DNA of 64,000 bases from Liolophura sinensis (lineage: Eukaryota; Mollusca; Polyplacophora; Chitonida; Chitonidae): contig NC_088301.1 of NCBI RefSeq assembly GCF_032854445.1, positions 57,734,512-57,798,511 of the forward strand, in the 5' to 3' direction. Both the position numbers and the translations under genes were made by a program. The notes under the pieces are model-generated. The model was not told where the DNA came from. It saw only the letters and a program-made list of their open reading frames with translations, and ran no database searches. Position 1 is the first letter of the stretch; each line of letters starts with the position of its first letter. This document shows positions 25,488 to 38,058 of the stretch, piece by piece.

Positions 25488-26066
25488 GTTAGAGCGAAAG
25501 GAAAGTCACTGTACAAAGGGTTGTGGTCGCTGTGTACAAGGAAAGAGTCGCTGTGTACAAAGGAATAGGGTCAAAGGAAGGAATCACTACAAAGGGTTAA
25601 GGTGAAAGGAAAGAGTCACTATACAAAGGGTTAGGGTGAAAGGAAAGTCACTGTGTACAAAGGGTTCGGGTGAAAGGAAAGTCACTGTTCAAAGGGTTAG
25701 GGTGAAAGGAAAGAATCACTGTAAAAAGAGTTCGAGTGAAAGGAAAGAGTCGCTGTGTACCAAGGAATAGGGTCAAAGGAAGGAATCACTACAAAGGGTT
25801 AAGGTGAAAGGAAAGAGTCACTGTGTACAAAGGGTTAGGGTGAAAGGAAAGAATCACGGTATAAATAGGGTTTAGGGAGAAAGGAAAAGTCATTGTTCAA
25901 AGGGTTAGGGAGAAAGGAAAGAGTTACTGTGTACAAAGGGTTAAGGTGAAAGGAAAGAGTCACTGTGTACAAAGGGATCGGGTGAAGGGAAATAGTTACT
26001 GTGCACCAGGGACAAGCATGAAAGGAAAGAGTCACTGGGTACAAGCGACAAGCATGAAAGGAAAGA
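25488..26066. repeat. Minisatellite, about 36-bp unit
   Basis: Degenerate tandem units of the form 'gagtcactgtgtacaaaggg' then 'ttagggtgaaaggaaa'. Some units lack the 'gtgtac' part. The period near 36 leaves a fairly long open frame on the minus strand, which I treat as a by-product. Confidence 0.85.
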
Positions 26067-26489
26067 GCCATTTTTCTGAATGTACAGCGGAAAATTTTCA
26101 GTACCTATAAATGTTTAAACATCCATCCTTAACCCGTTTGTATTATTTTTAACGCCCACATCATGTAATTATTCAATGTTAATATACCTAGACCTACATG
26201 TGTATATATAAGGTGACATTGTATGTGTGCAAGATGGTAGACATGGAAAAACTATTGTTTGTAGAAAGGAGATCTTGAACACCTTACTTCTAAATCCAGT
26301 ATCACAAAGTCTGTTGTCATCTTCTTTGTTATAGGGTAAGCATCTTCATGCAAATGTACATACATTTACAAGCATACTTACACACATGCAGCGTTGATCT
26401 ACACTGAGTTTTACATTAAAACGTTTTTATTAATTTCAACGACCAATGTATATTTTTGTGTTACTTAATATGCATTTGATTTGCCGTAG

Positions 26490-26529
26490 AACAGTTTCCA
26501 GCAAGGATTGGGATATCTGAGGGTTCAAG
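26490..26529 (+). CDS. Weak candidate exon of an unidentified plus-strand gene
   Basis: An acceptor (ttgccgtag) and donor (caag|gtgaaa) bracket 40 nt open in phase 1 to 2, encoding QFPARIGISEGS. Its end phase matches the start phase of the better candidate exon at 27472. The only support is splice consensus and phase agreement, and the donor is not ideal. Confidence 0.2.
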
Positions 26530-27271
26530 GTGAAAAAAAAAACTTCACAATACGGACGATGTGTAAGGTAAGTGCACACCTAAAGGTAAGTGTTTTTTCC
26601 TGTAATCCTTACAAAACCGCAATCTGGCCATTTGCCAGGGATGCAGTGGGTATTCTGGAAACAGACCCGAGGCTCATTGGCTGATAGTGGAGATATTGGA
26701 TTAAAAAAGTGCTAAAAGTGAAAACCGCTGACTTGGCCGCGCTTGAATGGTTCGGGCATTATTCTACGGGAATTCTAATGGAGCACACATTCGGCTTCGT
26801 ACTGCAGACAATCGTGACGATGTCACTGAGTTCAGGTAGGCGGACCTCAGATGCTAATCCTCTGTGTTGGTGACACCTAGCCAGTCAGAGTTCCCTGATG
26901 TCGTTGCTTTGAAACAGTTTTTGAGCCTTTCCAACGAATTGAACTAACACTGCCTGGTCGAAAGCGTTTCAAGCTGAGATTGCAACAGGAGCACTAGTTA
27001 ATCCACCTGCAACCATTTAATCACGAGTTGAGCGCGTTGAGGGAAGAAAGGTCACGATTCACCTTGGCCTGCTTCTCTCATAATACAGATGTGAACACAT
27101 ACCAAGAACTCTCGGACGATTGCAAAGAATGTCCTATCTGACGGTGATGTCATAGATTCTGCATACAAACGTTTTGATTTTTAAGTCAATTGAGCTTGCC
27201 TGAGTATTACTTGACAGAGCAACACTGGACCATGGGATTCCATTGTAAGAGTTCCAACATGGCCGCAAACA

Positions 27272-27440
27272 GGCTGGTGTATGATTTATTTATTTCATTG
27301 GTGTTTTACGCTGTACTCAAGAATATTTCACTTATACGAAAGCGGCCAGCATTATGGTGGGAATAAACCGGGCACAGTCCGGGGGAAACCCACGAATATC
27401 CGCAGGTTGCTGACAGACCTTTTCACGCACAGCGGAGCAG
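27272..27440 (+). repeat. SINE copy, well preserved core
   Basis: This copy best shows the family: TTTATTTATTTCATTGGTGTTTTACGC, 'gtactcaagaatatttcac', 'gcggccagcattatggtggg', a GC-rich 'cgggggaaacccacga' block and 'atccgcaggttgctgacagacc'. Fragments of the same consensus recur at least nine times in the window in both orientations. The family resembles repeats I associate with molluscan genomes; no database check was possible. Confidence 0.85.
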
Positions 27441-27471
27441 GTGTATGAAATTTAAGATTATCTTATTTCAG

Positions 27472-27604
27472 TTTTGTGAAAAGTATTGCGATGAAACAAG
27501 GCCCGTTCTCAGACCTTAAAAGAGGAAGTTGTAACTTCCTAATGCAACGATTGATTGACCCGTATCAGTATAATGGCCAGGGTGAGGCGACTTACTTGCC
27601 TTCG
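27472..27604 (+). CDS. Candidate coding exon of an unidentified gene
   Basis: A strong acceptor (ttatcttatttcag) and donor (cttcg|gtaagt) enclose 133 nt with one open frame, phase 2 to 0. It encodes a non-repetitive 44-residue piece including GPFSDLKRGSC and LIDPYQYNGQGEATYLPS. Both other frames contain stops. It may belong with the exons at 35858-38491. The phase does not connect directly to any of them with certainty, so at least one exon is missing from the model. Family not recognised. Confidence 0.4.
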
Positions 27605-29693
27605 GTAAGTGAAGCAGCACTAGATAAAAGGGCGGCAAGCATTCTAAGGACTCCTTCGTCGTCATATGACTGAAAAATTGTTAAGTACGACTTTAAACCC
27701 CAAGCACTGACTCACTGAAGGCCCATTCTCTTTGGTGATAAAATATATGAAATAAACGAAAAAAAAAGAGCAATTATTTCTAAACGCTTTCTTTAAGATG
27801 TGGATAAACTTACGGTGATTATAATGAATTGATAATATTCTTGTGAGAACTAACAAAAACATAATGGGAGCTGATACACATTAAATACATATTGCTTCAG
27901 TTACTTTATGGATTTGTTTAAGTTCTGACGAATATAGTCCTTAATGTTATAAAGTTGTCGACACGTACATATTTTTAAATGAAAGCCATGCACGTCCCAA
28001 TAGTGAAATTCTAATTTTATGTCTATTCATATACTGGGTATTGTGTGTGTGATTTTTTAAATATTTTTTTTTGTTATTCATTTAGGGCTGATAATGAATT
28101 AACTTTTGCCTTGATCATACTTAGGTACTTTTATAACATAAGAAGATAAACTGTAAATAGAATAACATCATCTGCTGTATAAGGTTTTCTAGTTACATAT
28201 TCGTATTTGTTCTATACAGACAGAATTCGTAGTGCCTTATAATATCATTTTTACACGTTTTCAACTCCTTTTTATGGCTCACAACAACGCAATAAAAGAT
28301 ATGTATGTGTAAAATAGGTCTCATGTTTGTGAACTTGGAGGAAATAAAAGAAATTATTTCTGAATCATTTCACGCGTTGGACGTTAATTTATTCATTGAT
28401 ATCTACCTGAAACTCTTGTCAATTTACTGGGTTGTTCGAAAATTATTACTACCGGTATGTTCAGCCAGGTGGAACGATTATTCAGTTTCCTCATTGACTG
28501 GTTGTCGCTTTAAGTGTCCCAGTTAGGCCTAAGATAAAGGTATTGTCACCTCCGTTTCAACAATTTGCATATATGTTCAACCCCAGTTAGAATCTTTAAG
28601 CACCTGTGTCTGGTTTATTCCATAGCACACCTTTCCCATCCAATGGCATCTTGGCGCAATAGTATTTTGTGTGAACCGTTCAACACATTAGGTCGCTGCA
28701 CGAGTGAAAATCGATGCGTCACGCATGCAAAAGTTACTTGACAAAGTTCAATGGTTTATTCATAGCCAATCGGCTTTCTCCTCCCCTGACTGAAACTACC
28801 GCTGTCGTATGAGTGAAAGTTAACCATCAATAAATCAACAGTGCAGTGTATCTTTCACTGAATGGATGTGTAACTAGAAGTTTGTACCACTAAATTACGC
28901 CAGGTATATGGCCCCGGATCTTGATAGAAACCATGCAGTGGTCGTCAAATATTGTCATCTTTTGCTTCTTGGTCATCGTTGAGCACTAGCTGGGTAATGA
29001 AGTGGGACAGTGTTTACGACCACATGTATAAAGAGATTACACAACGAGAGACCCTGTGTTACAATCGATATCACTGGAGTCTGTTAATTTTTAGAATAAC
29101 GAGCCCTGGCTCATAGCCTCAAGTGATATCCATCATAACACGGGGGGACTCTAGTTGTACAATCTTTTTCTCACACCACACAAAATTTTCACTTTTAAGA
29201 CGCTTAAACACATCCAACTCACAAAGAAACAAGTTTTGCATGGTTTTCTCATAGTCACGAATATTTATGAGATCAGGGGCCTTTTTACCGTTTGAAAAGA
29301 AGACAAACAATATGAAACACAACATAGGTCACAAAATTCAAGCCTCGATGACCAACAGTTAAAGCTGACAGGTAAAAAAAATGTGCCGTCCGATTCGCAA
29401 AGCATATTATTTACACTATTCAAACATTCTTTAAAAAGTGGCTTGTAAATCATACTCGCAGTTGTGTACATGTTGGAGTGGTACTTGGTAGCCGGGAGCC
29501 CAGCGAAGATAAGTTTCTGTCGAGTACATATCATCAGTTTCACAAACACAATGATAACAAAGGGGAGCAATTGTAAAATCAATCAAAAGAAATAACGAGC
29601 AAAACGTTTACGGGGGAAAAGGTTATCACTGATGAAAATGGCGTGAGGACTTGTCGAAAAGATGCGTGGTGGAAAACTTCGAGTAACAACAAC

Positions 29694-32600
29694 AATTCCC
29701 ATCGGAATAACTTGTGTTGTGGATGAATGTGGATTGTAACGAAAAACATAGTTTTTATTGCTGTCTGTTATTGCCCGCCCAATCAATCTGGTAATGAACG
29801 GGAGCTCTCTATTTAGTAAGATACATGATTCTATCACATCTATCACAGAAAATCCAGACGTATTTTGTAAATTTTGGAGACTCAATGACAAATGTATCGA
29901 ATGGCTCGACTTTCACGTCAAGAGTGAACTAAAAATGAGTTTGTATGACTTGATCACGGGAAACACCTCTTTCAACTTATCGATGTATCGCTGGCTACAC
30001 CGACGAAAGTGGTTATATATTAGACCTAATTATTACTGACAGTATTGGATATATAGATGACTATGGTGTGGCGGCATCACTTGCCAATATTGACCACTGT
30101 ACTAATCTATTGTACATTACAAATCACCCGATATGAGGCCTAAGACTTGCAAAAGCATGTTTGGGACTACAAATGTGCCGACTTTTATGCCATCTCCTAT
30201 CTGTTACGCATGGATGTAAATCTTTGCTGACATTAATGACAAAGTCCTTTTGAAATACGGATCAAAAACAGATGCTTTACCAAAAATTCAAACGTACCAA
30301 AACAGAGGAAGACAAATTCCGTTCCTACATTTCTAGACGTGAAGCCAATACTGCTAAACGTAATGCAATACTGCGTTTCTCGGCAAATTTAAAACTTAAA
30401 TTATCTGACCCTTAACTATATACAAAAACGTACTGGTCAGTGATGAAATCTTTACTGGGCCCAAAAGCAAAGCCCCCAATTCTGCTCTTAATCTTGATGG
30501 TAAAAACGTGTCGAACAACAACGACAAAGCCTACGAATTCTGCAGTTTCTTTGCCTCCCATTCAATTCTACCGCAAACAGTACCAGATTTACACAACCCA
30601 CCCCCCCCCCCCCCCCCCCCCCCCCCTTACATATCTTACCAACTCACGACGTCTTTGCAAACAAACCTGTGGGAAGAGGTTACTTGTTTACTTAGAAACC
30701 TAAGTACAAGAAAAGCCTCTGGTGGTGATGGTATAGATGGTTGTGACGGTTGTGATGATGGTAAGTAACTTCATGCTCAAATATTGTGCTGAAAGTATTG
30801 CTCCATCTCTAACTAAACTATTTAATTTTTCTTTACAGTCTGGGGTATTCCCCACTTCATGGAAACTCTCTCGTGTTAGTCCAGTGTTTAAGAAAGGGGA
30901 TAGACATGACATTTCAAACTTGTATCTCTACAACCTCCGCTTTCCAAAGTATTCGAGAAAGTTGTATATAAACACCTGTATGAGTATTGTATCAGTAACA
31001 ATCTTCTAATACCGAACAACTATGGATTCAAACAAGGAGACTATCATATATCAGTTACTGAAGATAGTACATAACATATATCAAAACCTTGACAACGGAA
31101 ATGACTTGTATGGTCTTTCTTGATGTGTGTAAAGCATTTGATAAAGTTTGGCATAAAGGTCTTATGTTTAGGTTGGAGCAATTTGGTATTGGAGATACCA
31201 ATTCTTGGCTGAATGACTATCTGACTGATAGAAAAATCAAGGTCTGTATTAATGGTACTGCACCAAACAATGTCCATTACTTTACTTAATATTTGTATAT
31301 AACATTATTACAAACATTGAAAGTAATATTAATATTTTTGCTGATGACACGTCACTATTGGAAGAGATCAATAACTAGAGTGACTCAGAGGCTAAACTAA
31401 ATCGAGATCTTGACCATTTGTCAAAATAGGCAAGTCAGTGGGTTGTTAACTTTAACGCTCTTAAAACTGTTTACTTGCTTATATCTTTAAAATGTCACCC
31501 TCGTCATCCTAATTTGTATTTAAACGGTGTTAATGTAAAGAGCGTTCGCTCCAACAAACACCTCGGCATCATTCTGCAATATAATGGTAAGTGGAACGAA
31601 CACATTCGAGCTGTAGTAAAGAAATCTAACAGGACATTAAGTACTTTCTACAGAGCAAAGAAAACTCTCACTAGAAAATGTCTTGTCACTCTCTTCCAAA
31701 ACCCAGTAAGATCGTCAATCGAATATGGCAATGTTCTGTACGACAACTGTAGCCTCAAACTGGTAAACTCTCTTGAAGCTATCCAAAGACGCCTAGCTAT
31801 CCAAATTACTCTGTACTAGAGGATTACGTCAGATGTCATACAATAGTTTATTAAATGAACTCAAATGTGAATCTTTACATAATCGATGTTGATGCCATAG
31901 AATTCTACTATTCCATAAAATTGAAAATAGACTTTCTCCGCCTTATCTAAAAAGGATATTAGACTGCAGAAATATCACTGATACAAACACATACAACCTT
32001 CGAAACAGGGACAATGTTCGACTTTCTAAAACTCGCATTCAGTTATTTTTCTCCTCTTTCTTCCCCAAAACTGGTAAAGATTTGAAAATTTTACCGTCTC
32101 ATATCCACAATGTCTCAGTTGGAGTAATAAAGCAATTTCTTTTTTTCAAGAAAAATAAAGAACTCACTCAACTGTACAACATGTTCGATTCCTACTATTC
32201 TGTTATTCAATGACGAATGAGAATGGGACTTAGCGCTCTGAATGCCGATCTTTACAATTGCCGAAGTACAATTTAAGCAATGTTCACGCGTAGGCCTATC
32301 CGATTTGTAATCATTTATGTGAAAATGTACTTCATTATTTCTTTGAATGCCCCAAATATGCCAAAGAAAGAAAGCATATGCTCGGACAAATTACATCAAC
32401 AATATCTCCAGGCGTAAACTACACAATACTTATTCCTTCGTGTTCAAAATACATTTGTAATATAGTATTATTTGGATCCGATGAACTAAGACTTGATGAA
32501 AACAAAACTGTCTTAAAAACTGTGCGTAAATTTATTGCAGAATCAAAGAGATTTTAAATCGAGGAGTAGCATGGAAATTTCTTCTTCTATTGAATGACAA

Positions 32601-32866
32601 TGATAAATATTATTTCAGTAAGTAGTCATTATGTCCTTGCATTATAGCTTCATTTTATTACATATGGTATGATTCATTCTTTTATATATTACATACATAT
32701 GTTATTCGGTCTATTATCTATCTGTATCATTTCCTTTATTTATGTTTGTAACCAATTCCTTGCTTTGTCCTGTACATATGTTATATGTTGTCGAGGAGAC
32801 CCCCCGAGTGGCCATTGGGTTGTGGGGGAATCCTCGTTAAACAAATGAAGCATTACATTACATTCT
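29694..32866 (+). mobile_element. Degenerate non-LTR retrotransposon (LINE), copy 1
   Basis: Broken frames can be followed in order. They are an endonuclease remnant (YRPPNQ-like and a GDFND-like site, frameshifted), an RT region (RKASGGDGIDG; VSPVFKKGD; VFLDVCKAFDKVWH; FADDTSLL), a post-RT region (KHLGIILQYNGKWNEHI) and a C-terminal Cys/His motif (YFFECPKYAKERK). The 3' end carries a GC-rich stem region and a short ATTAC-repeat tail near 32850-32866. The 5' end is truncated within the endonuclease. Stop codons at 30413-30415, 31376-31378 and 31427-31429, several frameshifts and a 26-base C tract at 30601-30626 make it inactive. Relative to copy 2 it also lacks about 41 bp of the RT 'GLPQGS' block near 31268. 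The clade is probably in the Jockey/CR1 group; I cannot resolve it further. Confidence 0.9.
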
Positions 32867-33021
32867 TTCTTTACTCTAAAGCTAAGTGGAAAGGTCAAGA
32901 CCTTCTATTTTGCGTAAAAATAATCCCAATTGGTAAACGTCATTTTCATTGGTTAACACTTTACGACGTTGACGAATTGACATTGCTTTGTGGAATTGAA
33001 GACATAATTTAGGTCAGAATA

Positions 33022-33297
33022 TTACTCCGCCACTTTGAAAACCTTCTTTTGATTGGCTACTTGAAGCCAGAAACCATCTGGTAGTAACTGGTTGACTATG
33101 ACAGCAGTAGCGTATCGCTCCGGAGCGGGTATGTCGGGGTTGTAGTTTAAGAAGTTAATATATATGGGCGTCATATAGAAAAACTTGGTTTTTCGTTTCA
33201 TTCCACTGGAGCGTCTAAAGTAGACCAAATACGTCACACATGGAACCACAGAACGCAACATGTTTGGCTCGTGCAACAAAAGATTTTTAACGTGCAT
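33022..33297 (-). CDS. Unrecognised 91-codon ORF, doubtful
   Basis: An ATG-initiated open frame with fairly protein-like composition and no repeats. It includes short stretches such as NYNPDIPAPERY and LPDGFWLQVANQKKVFKV. No splice partners, domain or family is recognised, and an ORF of this length can occur by chance in 64 kb. It lies between the LINE and the triplicated repeat, so it could also be a transposon relic. Confidence 0.15.
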   Translation of the reverse strand: MHVKNLLLHEPNMLRSVVPCVTYLVYFRRSSGMKRKTKFFYMTPIYINFLNYNPDIPAPERYATAVIVNQLLPDGFWLQVANQKKVFKVAE

Positions 33298-34484
33298 GTC
33301 CTAATTCTCACTAGTGCCACATGTTGTGAGACGAGAATCTGCCGGTACCTCGTGAAATGAATTTCAGAAAGTCAAAACTGTGGCTTGCAAAAACGGACAA
33401 AATTGCTCTTTAGGTAGTGCAAAAACTTCGAATGGCTGTTGAATCATGAAAAAATGTAATTGGCAATGATTTTTCAAGAGTCAGCAGTTGCGAGGGGTTT
33501 CTCTGATTGAAACTATAATCAGCGTATTACTGTTATTGCTGTTATATTTACGTGGTGATGCGTTGACTTCATTATTATAATACTCTAAAAGCTGAAATAT
33601 ATTCTTGAATTTCAATTAATTCTGTGTTAACGGAAATATTCATGAATTTCAGGGATAAATCACCACCCATATACTGATTATCTGACTTTGGAGACTTTCA
33701 CTTGATAACGCATTTCTCTTCTCGTATTGAAATGAGGTAGACACAGGGCACACACATGCAGATGGCTGCGGACACACCAAATCAGTGTTGCTATGGTTTG
33801 TTCCTGATAACGCACAATGGATAAGGAATTAAGACTGCTTATATAAGTTTTTTTCCGCAGAGAAGCCCGTTTACCCAATTAAATATTACCGCTGAGGTGA
33901 ATGTCAACAACTAAGTGTATGGCAGTTTATATTGTGATATGGTAAGGAAGCTGGCTTGGGTTCAGAGCTGCGAAAAATCATGCATGTATCTCGTACCACC
34001 GGTCATTCTTGGAAGTTTGTGTGGCGGATTAAACAGGTGATCAGTAAACAAAGACTTGCTGCATAAAACATGTTGCTGTGGTATTATATTCGATATGGAA
34101 TACAGCTGGATTTATTACTATGGATTTCACAAGAGTGTTTAAGGAATGTCTTTTTGTATTTTGCCTGCTGTTCTGACAGTAGTGTCAGTCCGCCATATTT
34201 TTGAAATAATCTTCAGGGTGGCGCAAAACTTAAAACAACAATTCAAGGCTCTTTATCTCTTCATTACATCATAATTAATTTGTCAATAAATAGTCTCATC
34301 AACTTCCGGAAACACATCATTTATACTATTGAATTGTCTCGGAAATTCCCACACACCACACGTTGTTTGGTAAAAGCCGAACGGTTTGTACCACACGGCT
34401 ACGCGGTACTACCGTTCTAATGCGGACGCATCACTTCTAAAAAAAGACTTTTCTTTCTCAGTTGGTATAGCCGAACACTTACTG

Positions 34485-34830
34485 TAGTATAAACACTTGC
34501 CGTATTTCGCACCATGAATGGTTCGGTAATTGAGATTTACTGGTGAACTGCTTTCGCAGTGGCACAGTGAGTGCTACATAACCGTATGCCTCCAAGTTAT
34601 AAGCTTATTTTTTTACCTATATGTTGCCTAACACGTTTCTGTGGTCATATTCTCTGGATTTGGTGTTTTTTTAAATGTAAAATTGAATAAAACAATAATT
34701 ATTGGACATCATAGATGGCGCTGTAGGGCTCTTCTATGCCCACTTGCCATCATGCTCGCTAGGTCATCACCCGCCGCTATTCGCTTCTGCACATACAGGA
34801 AAAAGTATGACTGCCGATACCTGTAGATAG
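34485..34830 (+). repeat. Local dispersed repeat, copy A
   Basis: First of three direct copies within 1.4 kb. It begins 'gtagtataaacacttgccg' and contains 'tgagatttactggtgaactg', 'ggacatcatagatggcgctg' and 'cgcttctgcacatacagg'. The family is unknown, and no terminal inverted repeats or coding motifs were seen. Confidence 0.85.
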
Positions 34831-35088
34831 TTGTGTGACATGATAGGCTGTTCTATAAGACAATCCAGAAGCTAGAAACCACATGATTTCCCTGGTTGCA
34901 AACAGGGTGGGTGAAGAAATTCGTCTCGCAAAAAAAAATATTACACAGGACAAAGCCTGTTGTCAAATCGATGTCAGCGGTAGTGTATTCGTTGGATTTG
35001 TGTCATTTTCAGCTTTCTAGATAGCCTAGGTGTTTTTTGCAGAACTCATGTGATGTTTTTGTACAATGTAAAGTTAGACACAAAGGCC

Positions 35089-35352
35089 GTAGTATAAACA
35101 TATGCCGTATTTCGTACCAGGAATGGTTCAATTTTCGGTACTTGAGATTTACTGGTGAACTGCTTTCGCAGTGGCACAGTGAGTGCTACATAACCGTATG
35201 CCTCCAAGTTATCAGCTTATTTTTACCTATATGTTGCCTAACACGTTTCTGTGGTCATATTCTCAGCATTTGGTGCCTTTTCTATGTAAATTTAAATAAA
35301 ACAATAATTATTGGACATCATAGATGGCACTGTAGGGCTCTTCTAAGCCCAC
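35089..35352 (+). repeat. Local dispersed repeat, copy B (3' part replaced)
   Basis: Matches copy A from 'gtagtataaaca' to 'gtagggctcttctaagcccact', then diverges into a GC-richer unrelated block (35353-35545) instead of the A/C ending. It shares the extra upstream 60 bp with copy A only. Confidence 0.85.
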
Positions 35353-35547
35353 TCACATGCGTGTCAAAGTCCACTTTGCCTACTCCTAGTTTGTCAGCAG
35401 TGAGACCAACAGCAAGGTGTAGGTATGGCATCCGTGGAGAAGGCTTTGCCGCATGGTATGGCCGGGGCGACACCTGAGAACGCACCACACACTGAGGCAT
35501 CAAGAGACGCGGCACGCAAAGGGGGAGCAGTAGCAGTTTACCTCCGG
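35353..35547 (+). other. GC-rich insert between repeat copies B and C
   Basis: This block differs in base composition from its surroundings and is open in more than one frame (for example MASVEKALPHGMAGATPENA). It has no recognised domain. It may be a transposon fragment or an ancient coding relic. Function unknown. Confidence 0.3.
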
Positions 35548-35840
35548 CAATTGAGATTTACTGGTGAACTGCTTTCGCAGCGGCACAGCGAGTGCTACAT
35601 AACCGTATGCCTCCAAGTTATAAGCTTATTTTTTTACCTATATGTTGCCTAACACGTTTCTGTGGTCATATTCTCTGGATTTGGTGTTTTTAAAAAAAAA
35701 TTGAATAAAACAATAATTATTGGACATAGATGGCGCTGTAGGGCTAATCTATGCCCACTTGCCATCATGTTCGCTAGGCTATCGCCGACTGCTATTCGCT
35801 TCTGCACATACATGAAAAGGTATGATTGTAGATGCCTATC
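35548..35840 (+). repeat. Local dispersed repeat, copy C
   Basis: Matches copy A from 'attgagatttactggtgaac' to 'cgcttctgcacatacatg' with small indels. It lacks the upstream 60 bp shared by A and B. It ends just before the acceptor of the candidate exon at 35858. Confidence 0.85.
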
Positions 35841-35857
35841 CAATTTTCCTTATGCAG

Positions 35858-35913
35858 GCAACTTGTGGCTACAGAATTGTCCACCGCGACGGATTATACG
35901 TCTGTACCTTGTC
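35858..35913 (+). CDS. Candidate small exon of an unidentified gene
   Basis: A good acceptor (attttccttatgcag) and donor (cttgtc|gtgagt) bracket 56 nt that is open in all three frames. The frame with phase 2 to 1 (QLVATELSTATDYTSVPC) joins in frame to the next candidate exon at 36160. Frame choice is uncertain. Confidence 0.3.
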
Positions 35914-36071
35914 GTGAGTATATTAACTTGACAAGTAAGTTGACAAGAGGCCGGATTTCACCGGTTAAGTGAGAACACTTGGCAACTCACCTACTGTTGA
36001 GCCTGCCCTGTGTAATTGTATTCTCCATGTGTATAGTTTCTTTTCATATTTTGTAAATAAGAGCTGACCGA

Positions 36072-36134
36072 ATCGTATAAGTTAAATATTCTTGGTTACG
36101 GCATAAAACACCAATCAAACAAATAAACAAATAG
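36072..36134 (-). repeat. SINE 3'-end fragment
   Basis: 'aaatattcttggttacggcataaaacaccaatcaaacaaataaac' matches the end of the family in reverse orientation. Confidence 0.8.
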
Positions 36135-36159
36135 ATAAGCTTGTGCTCTTTGTATATAG

Positions 36160-37995
36160 TTTTAGATGAACGCCAGATTGAATTGCTCGGTGTTCATCAA
36201 CCTTTTGAGGAAACCCACGACGGTAAGTATTACACCGTAACAAATTACACTGTAATTTTCCAGTGAAAAGTGCTAGCAATTTTGTGACCAGTTCTTTTCA
36301 CTGTAGCTTTACAACATGTGCTGTTTAATATTAACACCCAAAATAGTAGTATATTTCCATATATACCATTGTAAACAATCGGTTTACTCCATTGCAAATT
36401 AAGAAAATTAACATATCTAACAAGAAAACCAGTGTACATTTACAGCAAAAAGTGCACTGTCAATGGGAAGACCGCTACAGTTTTACAGACAATGCTCTAA
36501 ATGCACATCGTCTAAAGTAAACTTACAGATATAGGTGCAGAATTGCGCTGGAAAATGGTGTAAAATATTTACAACATTTACTGATTTACTGTAACAATAT
36601 ACAGTGCATCAGGCTGTAAATTTGCATTCAATTCTTACAGTGTAGGCTTTTTCAAATTATCCATTTTGACAACCACGCCAAAGTCCATATATTCTGATAT
36701 GATCTCAAAGCTTTACATACATAATGTGACAACACCCACGCGTTTATCTTACTTAGATATAGACCGTCGTCATATAACGGATAGGCTCTTCGTGCTGCAC
36801 GTAATTGTGACATCAAATTGTCTTGGATACATATGTGTAGTTCTACGACAACATCAGATCACAAGGTCATTGAACTATATTTTAAATACCCTTATAAAGG
36901 TTCAAGTAGAAGTATAATTCCAAGCGAGTCCATATATGCATAAATTATTTTCAAAAGATAGGAACAGAAAAAATTCTGATCTCACTTCACAAATTGCCCC
37001 TGTTCGAGCCAAATCCTCATAAATAAATAAAAAGTTGACACAGTTAATTGATTATTTGAATTTTTTTATCATTCTTTGAAATGCATTATACCTGCTACGT
37101 TCCACTGTTCACTAGTCACACTTTCCTACTTCTGCCTTACACTTTTATATTTGCATAAGTTGTGTCAAAAACTATGTACGCCTCTTTGGTGACATGTTTT
37201 CACGCTCGGTATTGCAGGTGCACATGGAGTGGCTACATGGGTACCCGACGATCAGACGTAAGTAATACAGCATAGGCCTAACGTTTTGACTTGTTCCATA
37301 TATTGAACTGCCTTTTAATCACCTTTCCAGAATTATTTAAAATGGAACGTTGGAGCCCTCGCTGGTGCAGTCGACTTAAGCGTTATTCTCAAGCACTCGA
37401 CCTGCTTCTGATCAGGCGTCACCGGATTGAATATAACTTCGGCTGGTCTTTAAGGCAGGAGGTTTTGCCAGGAAATTGGCGGAGATCGGTGTTTTACTCC
37501 TGGCACTCTAGTTGGGTTCCACCAGCCATAGGCATTGCCAGTGTCGTACATTTAAAAATTACTGGAGTATGGTAGTAAACACAAATTAAAAAATTAAATA
37601 AATATAATATGGCAGGATAGTTCCTATTCGTGCGAGGTGTAAGAACGATAATTCATTAGGCCATATTTTGAGATAGATATTCCATTTTGTGGAAGTAAAC
37701 AAATCTGTGAGATATGGTTAAAATCCATTTAGTTTAATGTTGGCACGAATGATAGAATTACAAGTTCAGCAGTTTATATGTGATCTTTCACTTTTAAGAG
37801 CCGACTTTATCTAGTCTTAACTTAGATACTATATTAGTACCAGTATGTATTATTAGGGTGCTGCTTTAGAAATCGGATAACGGGAAAGGCTGGTGTATAT
37901 AAGTAGTTATAACCCTTGTCTTCAAGTCGTTAGGATGCACATTGCAGGCGTACAGGTTCAATCTACGCCATGGGCTAGGAACTTTTGTAATCACT

Positions 37996-38058
<63 letters not shown>

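Noticed and set aside
37291-37575. 94-codon ORF
   Set aside because: It runs across a SINE with a tRNA-like head and A/T-rich tail; not a gene.
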